DNA of 64,000 bases from Deltaproteobacteria bacterium. GTDB lineage: Bacteria > Myxococcota_A > UBA9160 > UBA4427. The notes under the pieces are model-generated. The model was not told the origin of the DNA, ran no database searches, and was given only the letters and a program-made list of their open reading frames with translations. The stretch covers positions 124,001-188,000 of the forward strand of contig JAJDAN010000039.1 in the NCBI GenBank assembly GCA_029261855.1, in the 5' to 3' direction. Position numbers and translations under genes: made by a program. Shown here in pieces: positions 27,609 to 35,689 of this stretch; within the stretch, counting starts at the first letter, position 1; every line of letters begins with the position of its first letter.

Positions 27609-28733
27609 TCAATCCAGGACGCTGGCCGCGATGCGCTCCTCGAGCTGGCTCGTGTCCCACCAGGAAAGCTGTAGCTGCTTGGCACGGCGGAAGTACAGCT
27701 GGGCGTCGTACTCGATGGTGAAGCCCACGCCGCCGAAGATCTGCAGGGAGACCGCCGTCACGTCGCGGTAGACCTGGCACATGAAGAGCTTCGACATGGG
27801 CGCGAGCCGCGACGTGTCCTTGCCTTCCGAGTGGGCCCAGGCCGCCTCGTAGACGAGCGTCGTGCCGCCCTCGACGTTGGTGGCCGCGTCGGCCAGGTAG
27901 TGGGCAATGGCCTGGAAGGCGCCCAGGGGCTTGTCGAACTGCTCGCGCTCCTTCGCGTACGCGACGGTCAGCTCGAGCGCGCGCTGTGCGCCCCCCGCTG
28001 CCTGTGCGGCCGCCAGGATCACGGCGTCCTGCATGACCTTGTCCCAGTTCGCCCAACCGGCGCCCGCGGCACCGATGCGATCCGCAGCCGACACCCGCAC
28101 ACCGTCGAGTTCGACCGCGTACTGGGTGTCCGACGCCAGGTTGAGCTGCTGGGTGAGCTTCACGCCGGGCGCGTTCGGGTCGACCAGGAAGAGATCGATG
28201 GCCGCGAGGGCGTCGCCTGTTCGAGCCACCACGACGAGACGGGTTGCGGCGCTCGCGAAGAGCACATGCCACTTGGTCCCCGTGATCACGAAGCCGTCCC
28301 CGTCTGCCTCGGCGCGAACCTGTACGCCCTTGGGTCCATAGCTGTTGCGGGGCTCGAGCCAGGCCGGAGACAGGATGGCTTCGCCACTGGCGATCTTCGG
28401 CAGCCATTCGCGCTTCTGGTCCTCGCTCCCGGCCGCAGCGATGGCGCCGGCGGACAGAACGCAGCTCACGAAGTGCGGAGACGGCGCCAGGGCCCGTCCG
28501 ATTTCTTCGTAGACGATCGCGGCCTCGATCATGCCCTGTTCCGAGCCGCCGTACGCCTCGGGGATCGTCAGCCCCAGCAGGTCGAGCTCGGCCAGCTGCT
28601 TCCACAGCTCGTCGGGAAAACCCTTGGGGTCGTCTTCGAGCTCGCGCACGGTCTCGATCGACGCATATTCGCTGAACACGCCGCGAACCATGTCCCGCAG
28701 CATCAGCTGCTCTTCACTGAAATCCAGATCCAT
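27609..28733 (-). CDS. Acyl-CoA dehydrogenase, beta-type subunit
   Basis: 374 aa, last gene of the 32.2-27.6 kb reverse operon. N-domain MDLDFSEEQLMLRDMVRGVF, C-domain VAYAKEREQFDKPLGAFQAIAHYLAD and IFGGVGFTIEYDAQLYFRRAKQ. The classical C-terminal Glu is absent (reads LQLSWWDTSQ) and no helix-G ER motif is seen, just as in the protein at 367-1485. It probably pairs with the alpha-type protein at 31057-32241 to form a heteromeric dehydrogenase, as known for FadE28-FadE29 in cholesterol side-chain breakdown. Confidence 0.87.
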   Translation of the reverse strand: MDLDFSEEQLMLRDMVRGVFSEYASIETVRELEDDPKGFPDELWKQLAELDLLGLTIPEAYGGSEQGMIEAAIVYEEIGRALAPSPHFVSCVLSAGAIAAAGSEDQKREWLPKIASGEAILSPAWLEPRNSYGPKGVQVRAEADGDGFVITGTKWHVLFASAATRLVVVARTGDALAAIDLFLVDPNAPGVKLTQQLNLASDTQYAVELDGVRVSAADRIGAAGAGWANWDKVMQDAVILAAAQAAGGAQRALELTVAYAKEREQFDKPLGAFQAIAHYLADAATNVEGGTTLVYEAAWAHSEGKDTSRLAPMSKLFMCQVYRDVTAVSLQIFGGVGFTIEYDAQLYFRRAKQLQLSWWDTSQLEERIAASVLD

Positions 28734-28785
28734 CGTTCAATCCTTCCGATTCTCTCGAGGTACGAGGCCAGGAGCCTTCAGCACA

Positions 28786-28808
28786 GCAAGTCGGCACCGC
28801 CGACTTGC
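28786..28808. terminator. Perfect 10-bp hairpin between MaoC and dehydrogenase genes
   Basis: GCAAGTCGGC, loop ACC, GCCGACTTGC, placed 9 nt after the MaoC stop on the minus strand. It lacks a T-run. The GCAAG-CGG arm resembles the intergenic repeat family seen at 43395 and 46948, so it may be a diverged member or an RNA-stability hairpin within the operon. Confidence 0.5.
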
Positions 28809-28816
28809 GGAAACAG

Positions 28817-29287
28817 TCAGGGCTTCCAGTCGTTGCCGGTTCGGCTCCAGGGGTTGTCGTCACCGTCCTTGGGCAGGGCCATGCGGGCCGTGCAGCCCGT
28901 CACCACCTTGTCGCCGACGGTCAGCTCCATCTCCAGATCGACCCAACCTGCCTCGGCGTCCACACCGGCCACGCTGCCGTGGAAGACCATGGTGTCGTCC
29001 GGAAAGACGGAGTCCTTCATGCGGAACTTGATTCGACCCAGACGGCCCTTGGGGCCCGTCCAGTCCGTCACGTAGCGCTCGAACCAGGCGGCCTGGTTGG
29101 GGGTGTTCAAGAAGATGTTCCGGGTGCCGTTCCGGTTGACCGCGAAGTCGTAGTCGTGGTGCATCGGTCGCCAATCGCGCGTCGCCAGGGCGCCGAGCAC
29201 GATCGTGGTGGCGGTGACGTCCACCGACAGCTCGGGCAGCGCATCGCCTTCCTTGACGTCCTGGATCGTGAGATTCGCTTCGCTCAT
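28817..29287 (-). CDS. MaoC-like hydratase, catalytic small subunit
   Basis: 156 aa from the ATG at 29287, which overlaps the stop of the upstream MaoC gene (ATGA). A single hot-dog domain with ATRDWRPMHHDYDFA (about residues 46-60) supplies the Asp and His of hydratase-2 enzymes. It lacks the second half of double-domain MaoC proteins and is coupled to the larger-domain partner at 29284-29814. The arrangement matches heterodimeric hydratases such as ChsH1-ChsH2 or HadAB, where only one subunit carries catalytic residues. It would hydrate the enoyl-CoA made by the operon's dehydrogenases. Confidence 0.85.
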   Translation of the reverse strand: MSEANLTIQDVKEGDALPELSVDVTATTIVLGALATRDWRPMHHDYDFAVNRNGTRNIFLNTPNQAAWFERYVTDWTGPKGRLGRIKFRMKDSVFPDDTMVFHGSVAGVDAEAGWVDLEMELTVGDKVVTGCTARMALPKDGDDNPWSRTGNDWKP

Positions 29288-29814
29288 GACGCAGTCCTCT
29301 TGTAGCCGTAGCCGGTGTACCACTCGGTGCCGACGAGCTCGCCGTTCTGGTTCGTGTAGCGGACCTCGATCTCCCAGAAGCGTCCAGTTCCGAGCTTCGT
29401 CTCCTTCAGAGCGGACACCGAGTGCAACACCTGGCAGGTCGTCAGCACGTCGCCCGGTCGCACGGGGACGCCGAAGACGATGGTGTTGTCGGTCATCACG
29501 GCCTCGGGTAGCCCGAGGCGGTCCTTCAGGTCGAAGTGGACCTGCAGGGGAAGCGACTGCTCGGTCTGGTTCGGCACCCAGTGATGCGGACGGAACCAGG
29601 CGGACAACATGCTCGGCGGCGCGATCGGGCCGCCCGTCAGCTCGCCGGCCACCTGCTCGTCCCAGAACAGCGGGTTGCCGTTCTCCACCGAGGCACAGGA
29701 CGTGTACACGTACCCCATCTCGATCGGAAAGGTCGTCGTCTCGACGTAGCGTTCCTTGCCGAGCCAGCCTTCCACCTCGGCCGACAGGTCTTCGGCGTTC
29801 TTTGCAGCGCCCAT
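29284..29814 (-). CDS. MaoC-N/FAS1-like dehydratase domain protein, partner subunit
   Basis: 176 aa hot-dog protein of the MaoC dehydratase N-terminal kind (TFPIEMGYVYTSCASVENGN, then GGPIAPPSMLSAWFRPH). The catalytic Asp-His pair of hydratase 2 is not seen; Asn/Pro-rich NGNPLFWDEQVA stands in its place. The ATG at 29814 was preferred over a much longer upstream start that would run through the CoA-transferase gene. Its stop overlaps the start of the catalytic partner. It is most likely the structural/substrate subunit of a heterodimeric enoyl-CoA hydratase. Confidence 0.83.
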   Translation of the reverse strand: MGAAKNAEDLSAEVEGWLGKERYVETTTFPIEMGYVYTSCASVENGNPLFWDEQVAGELTGGPIAPPSMLSAWFRPHHWVPNQTEQSLPLQVHFDLKDRLGLPEAVMTDNTIVFGVPVRPGDVLTTCQVLHSVSALKETKLGTGRFWEIEVRYTNQNGELVGTEWYTGYGYKRTAS

Positions 29815-29846
29815 GTGTCGTCCTCCCTCCTCGCTCTGTGTGCCCG

Positions 29847-31001
29847 CTACTCGACGCAGCCTGTCGCGCGCAGCTTCTCGATCTCTGCCGGGGCCAGGCC
29901 GGCCCCCTGCAGCAGCTCGTCGGTATCGGTCTCGTCCGCCGGTCTCACGCGGTGCGGCGGCGTGTCGCGTCGGCCGCCCGCCAGCACCGCCGCGGTCTGC
30001 TCGAAGCGACCTTCGTCTGGGTGCTCGGCGTCGACAAAGGCGCCGCGGGCGCGGAAGTGCGGGTCCCGGGTGACTTCGGGCAGGCTTCGCACGGGCGCCA
30101 CGCAGGTGTCCTCCGCAGCCAGCGCGTCGACCCATTCCTGTTGGGTCTTCTTCGCAAAGCACTCGGCAAAGGCCTTGCGGATCTCGTCCTGAGCCGCGTC
30201 GTCGTGCTGCTTCGACGCGTAGTCCTCGAGCCCGAGCAAACGACAGAGGTTCGCGAAGAAGTGCGGCTCGATCGCGCCGACGGAGATCCACTTGCCGTCG
30301 CTGCACGCGTAGACGTCGTAGCAGGCGTAGCGTCCGGTCAGGAGAGCCTGGCGCGGCCCCGCCACTTCGCCCGTCGCCAGGTACTGGTCGAGAGACAGCG
30401 ACATCAGCGACAACACGCCCTCGGCCGCCGAGACATCGAGGTAGGCCCCTTCTCCGGTCGCGCTGCGACGCACGAGCGCGGCGAGGATCGAGATCACCGC
30501 GTGCATGCCTCCCCCGGCGCTGTCGGCCACGGTCGCGCCGGGAATCGGCGGCCCGCCGTCGGCGCGGGGCTCACTGCACGCAAGGAAGCCCGCCATGGCG
30601 AGATAGTTGATGTCGTGGCCAGCCCACTGGGCGGCGGGGCCGTCCTGGCCGTAGCCGCTGGTCGAGCAGTAGACGAGACCCGGGTTGCGCTTGGAGACGC
30701 TGTCGTAGCCGACACCCAGTCGCGCAGCGACGCCGGGGCGATAGCTCTCGATCAACACGTCGGCCTGCTCGACCAGTCGCAGCAGCACCTCGACGCCGGC
30801 TTCCGACTTGAGATCGATCCGCATGCGCGCCCAACCGCGACCCGCACCGTAGGTGTGGTAGACGGGCTGGATCTGCTTGGCACCCTTGCGCGAGGTCGGG
30901 GCGATCTTGACCACGCGTGCTCCGAAGTCTGCCAGCATGCGCGAGGCTCGCGCGGCCGGCCCGACGCTCGCCAGGTCGAGGACCGTGACGCCGTCGAGCA
31001 T
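29847..31001 (-). CDS. Alpha-methylacyl-CoA racemase
   Basis: 384 aa from the ATG at 31001 (MLDGVTVLDLASVGPAARAS). Racemase-specific residues are in place: GHDINYLAMAG (His-Asp), GATVADSAGGG (Asp), and SVGAIEPHFFANLC (Glu). These match the catalytic His, Asp and Glu of mycobacterial MCR. It would interconvert (2R)- and (2S)-methylacyl-CoAs so that stereospecific dehydrogenases can act. Its place between an alpha-type dehydrogenase and hydratase subunits points to breakdown of a methyl-branched chain, such as a sterol or isoprenoid side chain. The substrate is inference. Confidence 0.87.
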   Translation of the reverse strand: MLDGVTVLDLASVGPAARASRMLADFGARVVKIAPTSRKGAKQIQPVYHTYGAGRGWARMRIDLKSEAGVEVLLRLVEQADVLIESYRPGVAARLGVGYDSVSKRNPGLVYCSTSGYGQDGPAAQWAGHDINYLAMAGFLACSEPRADGGPPIPGATVADSAGGGMHAVISILAALVRRSATGEGAYLDVSAAEGVLSLMSLSLDQYLATGEVAGPRQALLTGRYACYDVYACSDGKWISVGAIEPHFFANLCRLLGLEDYASKQHDDAAQDEIRKAFAECFAKKTQQEWVDALAAEDTCVAPVRSLPEVTRDPHFRARGAFVDAEHPDEGRFEQTAAVLAGGRRDTPPHRVRPADETDTDELLQGAGLAPAEIEKLRATGCVE

Positions 31002-31056
31002 GGCCCTACCGGTCCCAGCGAACGGAGAAGACGAGGAAGCCACCACCGAACCTGTC

Positions 31057-32241
31057 CTAGAAGTTCTTCGGCAGGCCCAGGTGCCGCCGGGCCAGGATGT
31101 TCTTCTGGATCTCGGAAGCGCCGCCACCGATGGTGTCGATCACGGTGTAGCGATACGTCGATTCCGCGCGTCCCTGCATCGGCGCTTCCTCGGTCTTGAC
31201 CCGAAGCTGCGCTCCAATACCCCCGATGTCCATCGACGCGTTGGCGAGCTTCTTCGACAGCGTCGTCGCGAACAGCTTGTACATCGAAGCCTCCGCGGTG
31301 GGCGGCTTGTCGCCGACTCCGGCCTTCGAGACGAAGCGCAGTCCCAGCACCCGGGCGACCTCTCCCTCGGTGACCAGATGGGCGACCTTCGCGCGCACCA
31401 GCGGATCGTCCTTGAGCGGCTCGCCGTCCTTGGTCTCGGTCTTCACGTGGTCGATCAGCACTTCCAGTCGCTGCTGGATGGGCGCGTACGTGAACATCGT
31501 GAAGCGTTCGAGGTCGAGGGCCTCGGAGATGTACTGGAAGCCCGAGTTGACCTCGCCCACCACGTGGTCGTCGGGGACGAAGACGTCCTCGAAGAAGACC
31601 GAGTTGGTGATCTCGTCGCCGATCGTCGGGATGCCCTGGATCTCGAGACCCGGGTGGTCCATGGGAACCAGGAAGAGCGTGATGCCCCGGTGCTTGTTCT
31701 CCATGTCGGTGCGGGCGCCGACCCAGTACCAGTCCGCGAAGTGCGCCGACGTGGTCCAGATCTTCGCGCCGTTCAGCACCCAGCCGCCGCGTTCGTCGTC
31801 GTGCACCGCCTTGAGCTGCATGTTCGCCGCGTCCGAGCCCGCCTGGGGCTCGCTGTAGCCGACGGCGAACTCGACCTCCGCGTTCAGGATCTTCGGCAGG
31901 AATTCCTTCTTGAGCTTGTCGTTGCCGTGGCGGATCAGCGTCTTGCCGATGATGCCGACGCCCTTGCCGATCTGCGGCCCCCCGCGATACGCGAGTTGCT
32001 CGTTCAGCAGGTACTCGTAGACGCCTTCGCTGTCCTGCCCGCCGAGTTCCTTGGGCCAGGTCATGCCGAGCCAGCCCTTGTCGGACAGCTTCTTCATGAA
32101 GGCCCGGCGCGGAGGCGTGTCCACGATCTGCGCCATGTTCTCGCGCGTGACGTCGAAGACTTCCGGGTCGTCGTTGGCGTCGAGGAAGGCGGAGACCTCC
32201 TCGAGGAAGTGCTGCTGCTCGGGATCGAACTCGAAGTTCAT
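31057..32241 (-). CDS. Acyl-CoA dehydrogenase, alpha-type subunit
   Basis: 394 aa, first gene of its operon. It carries GYSEPQAGSDAANMQL, KIWTTSAHFADWYWVGARTD, ALDLERF (helix-G Glu) and the C-terminal IGGGASEIQKNILARRHLGL, with Gly at the classical catalytic position. It is a close paralogue of the protein at 37429-38610; both share long blocks and end in LGLPKNF. The upstream gap holds a perfect 17-bp palindrome (S3), a likely operator for the whole 32.2-27.6 kb operon. It probably pairs with the beta-type subunit at 27609-28733. Confidence 0.89.
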   Translation of the reverse strand: MNFEFDPEQQHFLEEVSAFLDANDDPEVFDVTRENMAQIVDTPPRRAFMKKLSDKGWLGMTWPKELGGQDSEGVYEYLLNEQLAYRGGPQIGKGVGIIGKTLIRHGNDKLKKEFLPKILNAEVEFAVGYSEPQAGSDAANMQLKAVHDDERGGWVLNGAKIWTTSAHFADWYWVGARTDMENKHRGITLFLVPMDHPGLEIQGIPTIGDEITNSVFFEDVFVPDDHVVGEVNSGFQYISEALDLERFTMFTYAPIQQRLEVLIDHVKTETKDGEPLKDDPLVRAKVAHLVTEGEVARVLGLRFVSKAGVGDKPPTAEASMYKLFATTLSKKLANASMDIGGIGAQLRVKTEEAPMQGRAESTYRYTVIDTIGGGASEIQKNILARRHLGLPKNF

Positions 32242-32336
32242 GGGGCGCCTCGTTGGCTCGAACTCGCGTCGCGTGACGTGTGAGCCGGTACGGATGTGGC
32301 GTGCGCGCGCGAGCCGCGCAACTCGGGAATCATATA

Positions 32337-32353
32337 CGATACGTTGCGTATCG
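32337..32353. promoter_or_regulatory. Perfect palindrome S3, likely operator of the dehydrogenase operon
   Basis: CGATACG, TTG, CGTATCG: a 7-3-7 perfect inverted repeat about 95 nt upstream of the dehydrogenase start on the minus strand. The size and symmetry suit a TetR-family dimer. The core ATACGTT-CGT also occurs in S2 (10134-10160), and ATACG-NTC-CG occurs in S1 (6261-6285). Confidence 0.6.
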
Positions 32354-32393
32354 CAAAGGCGCGAAGCGCGCCCGCGGGGCCAGGAGTGGCCTG

Positions 32394-33089
32394 CTAGCGG
32401 TCGAGATCCCCGACCAAGCCCAGGGCGGAAGGATCCATCACTTCGCGCGACAGGGTCGAGATCGTGAGCCCAGCACTTCCCGAACGCGGGGGCACGGGCG
32501 GCGGCGGCAAGTGTTGGAGGAGCTGGAAGTTCCAGGAGAGCCCGACCGTGCCCGATCCGACGGGGAGATTCGCTCGTTCGCTGATCTGCCCGCGTCCCCG
32601 GAAGCGGACGCTGCCCTTGGCATCGATCTCACCGAAGTCGCCGGACGCGACGCACTGGATCTTGTACTGGGACCGCACCTTGACCTCGCTGCCCCGCGCG
32701 CGGCCCTTCAGCTTGGCCTTGGTGACCTCGCACTCGACCGCATCGGGGTCGAGCCCGTCCCGCCGGAGGCTGTCGCCGTACGACGCTTCCCAGGACCGGG
32801 CGTAGCGCTCCAGCATGACCGGATCGACGCGGAACCGCAGCTTGTTGCCCTTCTGCACGTAGCGGCCAGACACGCCGGCGGCCGAGAAGGTGTCGGACCC
32901 GAAACGCAGGTCCATGTAGTCGAGGCGGCGCGACCTGCCCCCGAAGCTGGCCTTCTCGCGCGTCAATCCCGAGACCCGCACCACGGCGCCGGCCACGGAG
33001 TCTTCCCGCGAGCCGGCCGAAACACTGGGAGCGGGCAGGACGACGACCGCGGCGAGAGCGATCCCGATGGCGTGGGTCCGGAGGCGCAC
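32394..33089 (-). CDS. Exported protein of unknown function
   Basis: 231 aa with a clear Sec signal peptide (MRLRTHAIGIALAAVVVLPAP..., cleavage near VSAGS at about residue 25). The mature part is rich in beta-prone, basic segments (FRVDPVMLERYARSWEASY, KAKLKGRARGSEVKV, SGDFGEIDAKGSVRFRG) and ends with a Pro-rich linker (PPPPVPPR). No Cys pair or enzyme motif is obvious, though one Cys occurs in VECEVTK and one in IQCVASG, which may form a disulfide. I do not recognise the family. It is divergent from the hydroxylase-family gene that follows. Confidence 0.7.
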   Translation of the reverse strand: MRLRTHAIGIALAAVVVLPAPSVSAGSREDSVAGAVVRVSGLTREKASFGGRSRRLDYMDLRFGSDTFSAAGVSGRYVQKGNKLRFRVDPVMLERYARSWEASYGDSLRRDGLDPDAVECEVTKAKLKGRARGSEVKVRSQYKIQCVASGDFGEIDAKGSVRFRGRGQISERANLPVGSGTVGLSWNFQLLQHLPPPPVPPRSGSAGLTISTLSREVMDPSALGLVGDLDR

Positions 33090-33153
33090 CCCCGCATTCT
33101 AGACGAATCCGCCCCCGAGAAGGCCCGCTATCGGCCCCTCCGGGCCGGATTGC

Positions 33154-33159
33154 TACCGT
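33154..33159 (+). promoter_or_regulatory. Leaderless-type -10 box (TACCGT) for the hydroxylase-family gene
   Basis: TACCGT ends 9 nt before the ATG at 33169, in the 79-nt divergent gap. The sequence between is GC-rich without a Shine-Dalgarno match. Confidence 0.4.
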
Positions 33160-33168
33160 CCCGGGATC

Positions 33169-33741
33169 ATGCCCGACGAGATCCTGACCGCGTCCAACTG
33201 GTGGCTGTTGGCCACAGTCGCCCTGGGCTGGCTGTCCTGGAGCTTCGTCGAGTACCTCATCCACGGGATCCTCGCGCACCGCTTCAAGACGCCCGTATCG
33301 CCCCTCCACTGGGGGCACCACCGGACCCCCGCCGCCGTCTTCACGTCGCCGATCGCCTGGGTGCCGACCGGTCTCGTGATCTTCGGGGCGACGGCAGGGA
33401 TGTTCGGGATCCCGCTGGCGATCGCGTTCATCGCGGGGCTGCTCGCCGGCTTCTTCCGCTACGAGTACGTCCACTGGCGCATCCACTTCCGGGAACCGCG
33501 GAGCCGTCGCCAGGCGAGGCTCCGCAGCCACCACCTGGCTCACCACTTCGTGAACCCCCGCGCCTACCACGGGGTGACCACCCGCTTCTGGGACCACGTC
33601 TTCCGGTCGTTGCCCGACGGCTGGGAGAAGGACTACGCGCGAGCCGCCGGGCGCCCACCCATCGACGGCCCGAGCAACCTGCGCGCAAGCCTGAGCCCGC
33701 GCGCGACCTGGGCAGTCGTCTCGAACGCGATGCGCCGCTAG
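33169..33741 (+). CDS. Fatty acid hydroxylase/sterol desaturase superfamily protein
   Basis: 190 aa integral membrane protein. The histidine clusters of the di-iron superfamily are HGILAH (32-37), HWGHH (47-51), HWRIH (102-106) and HHLAHH (121-126), with further His at 134 and 143. About four hydrophobic segments surround them. It would hydroxylate or desaturate a lipid at the inner membrane using O2. It is short for the family (often 200-300 aa). The natural lipid is unknown; related bacterial proteins act on fatty acyl chains, hopanoids or carotenoids. Confidence 0.82.
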   Translation: MPDEILTASNWWLLATVALGWLSWSFVEYLIHGILAHRFKTPVSPLHWGHHRTPAAVFTSPIAWVPTGLVIFGATAGMFGIPLAIAFIAGLLAGFFRYEYVHWRIHFREPRSRRQARLRSHHLAHHFVNPRAYHGVTTRFWDHVFRSLPDGWEKDYARAAGRPPIDGPSNLRASLSPRATWAVVSNAMRR

Positions 33742-33876
33742 GCGGACCGACCCAGGCGGCTCGCCTACCCCCGAATTCTGTCGCGTCCCGCCCCGGCGAT
33801 CGGGTCCTGCGAACCCGAAGCGCGCGCTCGTTCGCACTGCGGACGAGCCAGACGCACCGGCAGCCGATGGGCCACC

Positions 33877-33892
33877 TGGCACGATGCATGCA
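33877..33892 (+). promoter_or_regulatory. Possible sigma-54 promoter upstream of the OmpA-family gene
   Basis: TGGCACGATGCATGCA fits the -24/-12 consensus TGGCAC-N5-TTGCA with one mismatch. GG (33878-33879) and GC (33890-33891) are separated by exactly 10 nt. The predicted start would be near 33903, giving an untranslated leader of about 100 nt before the ATG at 34005. Confidence 0.45.
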
Positions 33893-33962
33893 CTCCTGAT
33901 TCACGAGGGGTGAGGAACCGTGGCGCCGGGTGTCCGGTGCTGGGGAACTCCTGCCCGTACGG

Positions 33963-33985
33963 CCGGTCGCGCAACCAGCGACCGG
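33963..33985 (+). other. Hairpin in the 5' leader of the OmpA-family gene
   Basis: CCGGTCGC, loop GCAACCA, GCGACCGG: a perfect 8-bp stem that ends 8 nt before the AGGAG ribosome site (33994-33998 region). It could affect translation or mRNA stability. I do not recognise a known riboswitch in the leader. Confidence 0.5.
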
Positions 33986-34004
33986 AAGAGAACAGGAGAT
34001 CTCA

Positions 34005-35537
34005 ATGCACGGTGTACAAACGACAAGACGCTTCGACTTCCAGCGAGCCACTTTCGGACTCGCGGGGATGTTCGCCCTCTTCGGCTTCTTCCTGCTGGGC
34101 TGCGCGGGAAGCGGGCTCGACATCCAGCCGATCCCCGTCACGACGAACCCGTCCGAGCAGGTGGCGTCGCTGGCGTCCGAGCTGGACGCCGCCCAGGCAG
34201 AGGGTGTCGCTGTGCTGTCGCCCACGTGGTTCGGCAAGGCGCAGGCTTCCCTCGACACCGCTCGCCAGCGACTCGACGGCGGATCCGGCGTGCAGAAGGT
34301 GCTCGAGACCGTGTCCCAGGGCCGCGCCGAGCTGGCGCGCGCGCGTTCCTACGCGCAGGTCACCCACACCGCCATCCCGAAGGCCGTCGAGGCGCGCGAA
34401 GCCGCGCGCAACGCCGGTGCCACCAGCCTCGGCGGTGAAGGCTACGCCGAGGCGGAGAGCCACTTCCTGGCGCTCAGCGCCGCCGTCGAAGACGACGAGC
34501 TCGCCTGGGCGACCCGCAAGCAGGCCGAAATCGTGAAGGAGTTCCGCGACCTCGAGCTGGCCGCCATCGAGCAGAACACCCTGGGCGAAGTGCGTCGCCT
34601 CATCAAGGAGACGAGCAAGCAGGGCGGCGTCGAGTTCGCCCCGAAGGCCCTCGCCCGCGCGAAGTCATCGCTGGCCGACGTCGAGCAGTTCATCGAGAAG
34701 GATCGCTACGCGTCGGAGCAGATGTCCGAGCTGGCCGCCCAGGCCCTGTTCGAGGCCAAGCGTGCGCTCCAGACGACGCAAGAGGCAAAGCTGCTCTCGA
34801 AGCAGTCGCCCGAGCAGATCGCGGCGGCACAGGAGAGCGTGCTCGCCAGCTACGCCAAGGGCCTCAACCTGGCGGACCTGCGCGACCAGAGCTTCACCAC
34901 CCAACGCGACACCATCCGCACGGGCATCGACCAGCTCACCAAGGACCGGGACTTCCTGGTCAATCGCACTGAAAAGGCGCGCGCCCAGGTCGAAGAGCTG
35001 CGGGGGCAGATTGCCCAGCTCGAGGGGCAGAACGCAACGGAACGAGCGCGCAGCGACGAGCTCGAGTCCGAGCGCCAGTTCAACGCGCTCTACTCCGAGG
35101 TGAGCAACTACTTCGACCCGTCCGAGGCGGAAGTCTACAAGCAGGGTCAGAGTCTGGTCGTGCGGCTCCGGGGCATCCAGTTCCCGGTCGGCCAGCACGT
35201 CCTGATGCCCGACGACTACGCGTTGCTCGCCAAGGTGCAGCGCGCGGTGCGGGCCTTCGGCGAGCCGAAGGTCGTCATCGAAGGTCACACGGATACGACG
35301 GGCTCCGCCGACATGAACGACCTGCTGTCCCAGCAGCGTGCCGAGGCAGTGATGGAGTACCTGGTGGCGAACAACACACTGGCAAGGGAGCGCATCGTCG
35401 CCATCGGCAAGGGCTTCGCGGTTCCGCTGGCCTCCAACGTCAGCGCGGAAGGACGCGCGCTCAACCGCCGCATCGACGTCATCATCGACGCCAGCGGTCC
35501 GGTGGCGACGCCCGCGGTGTCGTCCGGCGGCAAGTAG
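34005..35537 (+). CDS. OmpA-family outer-membrane lipoprotein
   Basis: 510 aa. The N-terminal signal ends in a lipobox LLGC with Cys33, so the protein is a lipoprotein. Residues about 45-400 are long helices with coiled-coil character (for example ARAQVEELRGQIAQLEGQN). The C-terminal OmpA domain (about 385-500) contains VIEGHTDTTGSADMNDLLSQ and NRRIDVII, the peptidoglycan-binding signature. It should tether the outer membrane to the cell wall. An AGGAG site precedes the ATG, and a sigma-54-like promoter and a leader hairpin lie upstream. Confidence 0.88.
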   Translation: MHGVQTTRRFDFQRATFGLAGMFALFGFFLLGCAGSGLDIQPIPVTTNPSEQVASLASELDAAQAEGVAVLSPTWFGKAQASLDTARQRLDGGSGVQKVLETVSQGRAELARARSYAQVTHTAIPKAVEAREAARNAGATSLGGEGYAEAESHFLALSAAVEDDELAWATRKQAEIVKEFRDLELAAIEQNTLGEVRRLIKETSKQGGVEFAPKALARAKSSLADVEQFIEKDRYASEQMSELAAQALFEAKRALQTTQEAKLLSKQSPEQIAAAQESVLASYAKGLNLADLRDQSFTTQRDTIRTGIDQLTKDRDFLVNRTEKARAQVEELRGQIAQLEGQNATERARSDELESERQFNALYSEVSNYFDPSEAEVYKQGQSLVVRLRGIQFPVGQHVLMPDDYALLAKVQRAVRAFGEPKVVIEGHTDTTGSADMNDLLSQQRAEAVMEYLVANNTLARERIVAIGKGFAVPLASNVSAEGRALNRRIDVIIDASGPVATPAVSSGGK

Positions 35538-35564
35538 CCACTCAACTAGCGACTCGAAGAGAAA

Positions 35565-35608
35565 CGGCCCTCGCTGGCGCGCACAGAGCGCGCCCGGCGG
35601 GGGCCGTC
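35565..35608 (+). terminator. Long GC-rich hairpin after the OmpA-family gene
   Basis: ACGGCCC at 35565 pairs with GGGCCGT ending at 35608, and the inner CGCGC/GCGCG arms also pair around an ACAGA loop. The hairpin lies 28 nt after the stop codon and is a likely terminator, although the T-run is weak. Confidence 0.6.
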
Positions 35609-35689
35609 GTGCTTCGTCTCGGGAATTCCGCTTGACCGGACGGCGACGCGTCCGTCAGTATCGGGGGCCGACTCCCACCGGAGGCCCGA

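Noticed and set aside
29205-31199. 664-codon forward frame opposite the MaoC and racemase genes
   Set aside because: Low-complexity Arg/Ser-rich sequence opposite three well-supported reverse genes; a compositional shadow.
32281-32393. Possible tRNA or small RNA in the gap with the S3 palindrome
   Set aside because: No cloverleaf, no T-loop GGTTCGA sequence and no terminator; only the palindrome stands out.
33893-34004. Known riboswitch (cyclic di-GMP, cobalamin or SAM) in the OmpA-gene leader
   Set aside because: I could not match the conserved cores of these classes; only a simple 8-bp hairpin is clear.
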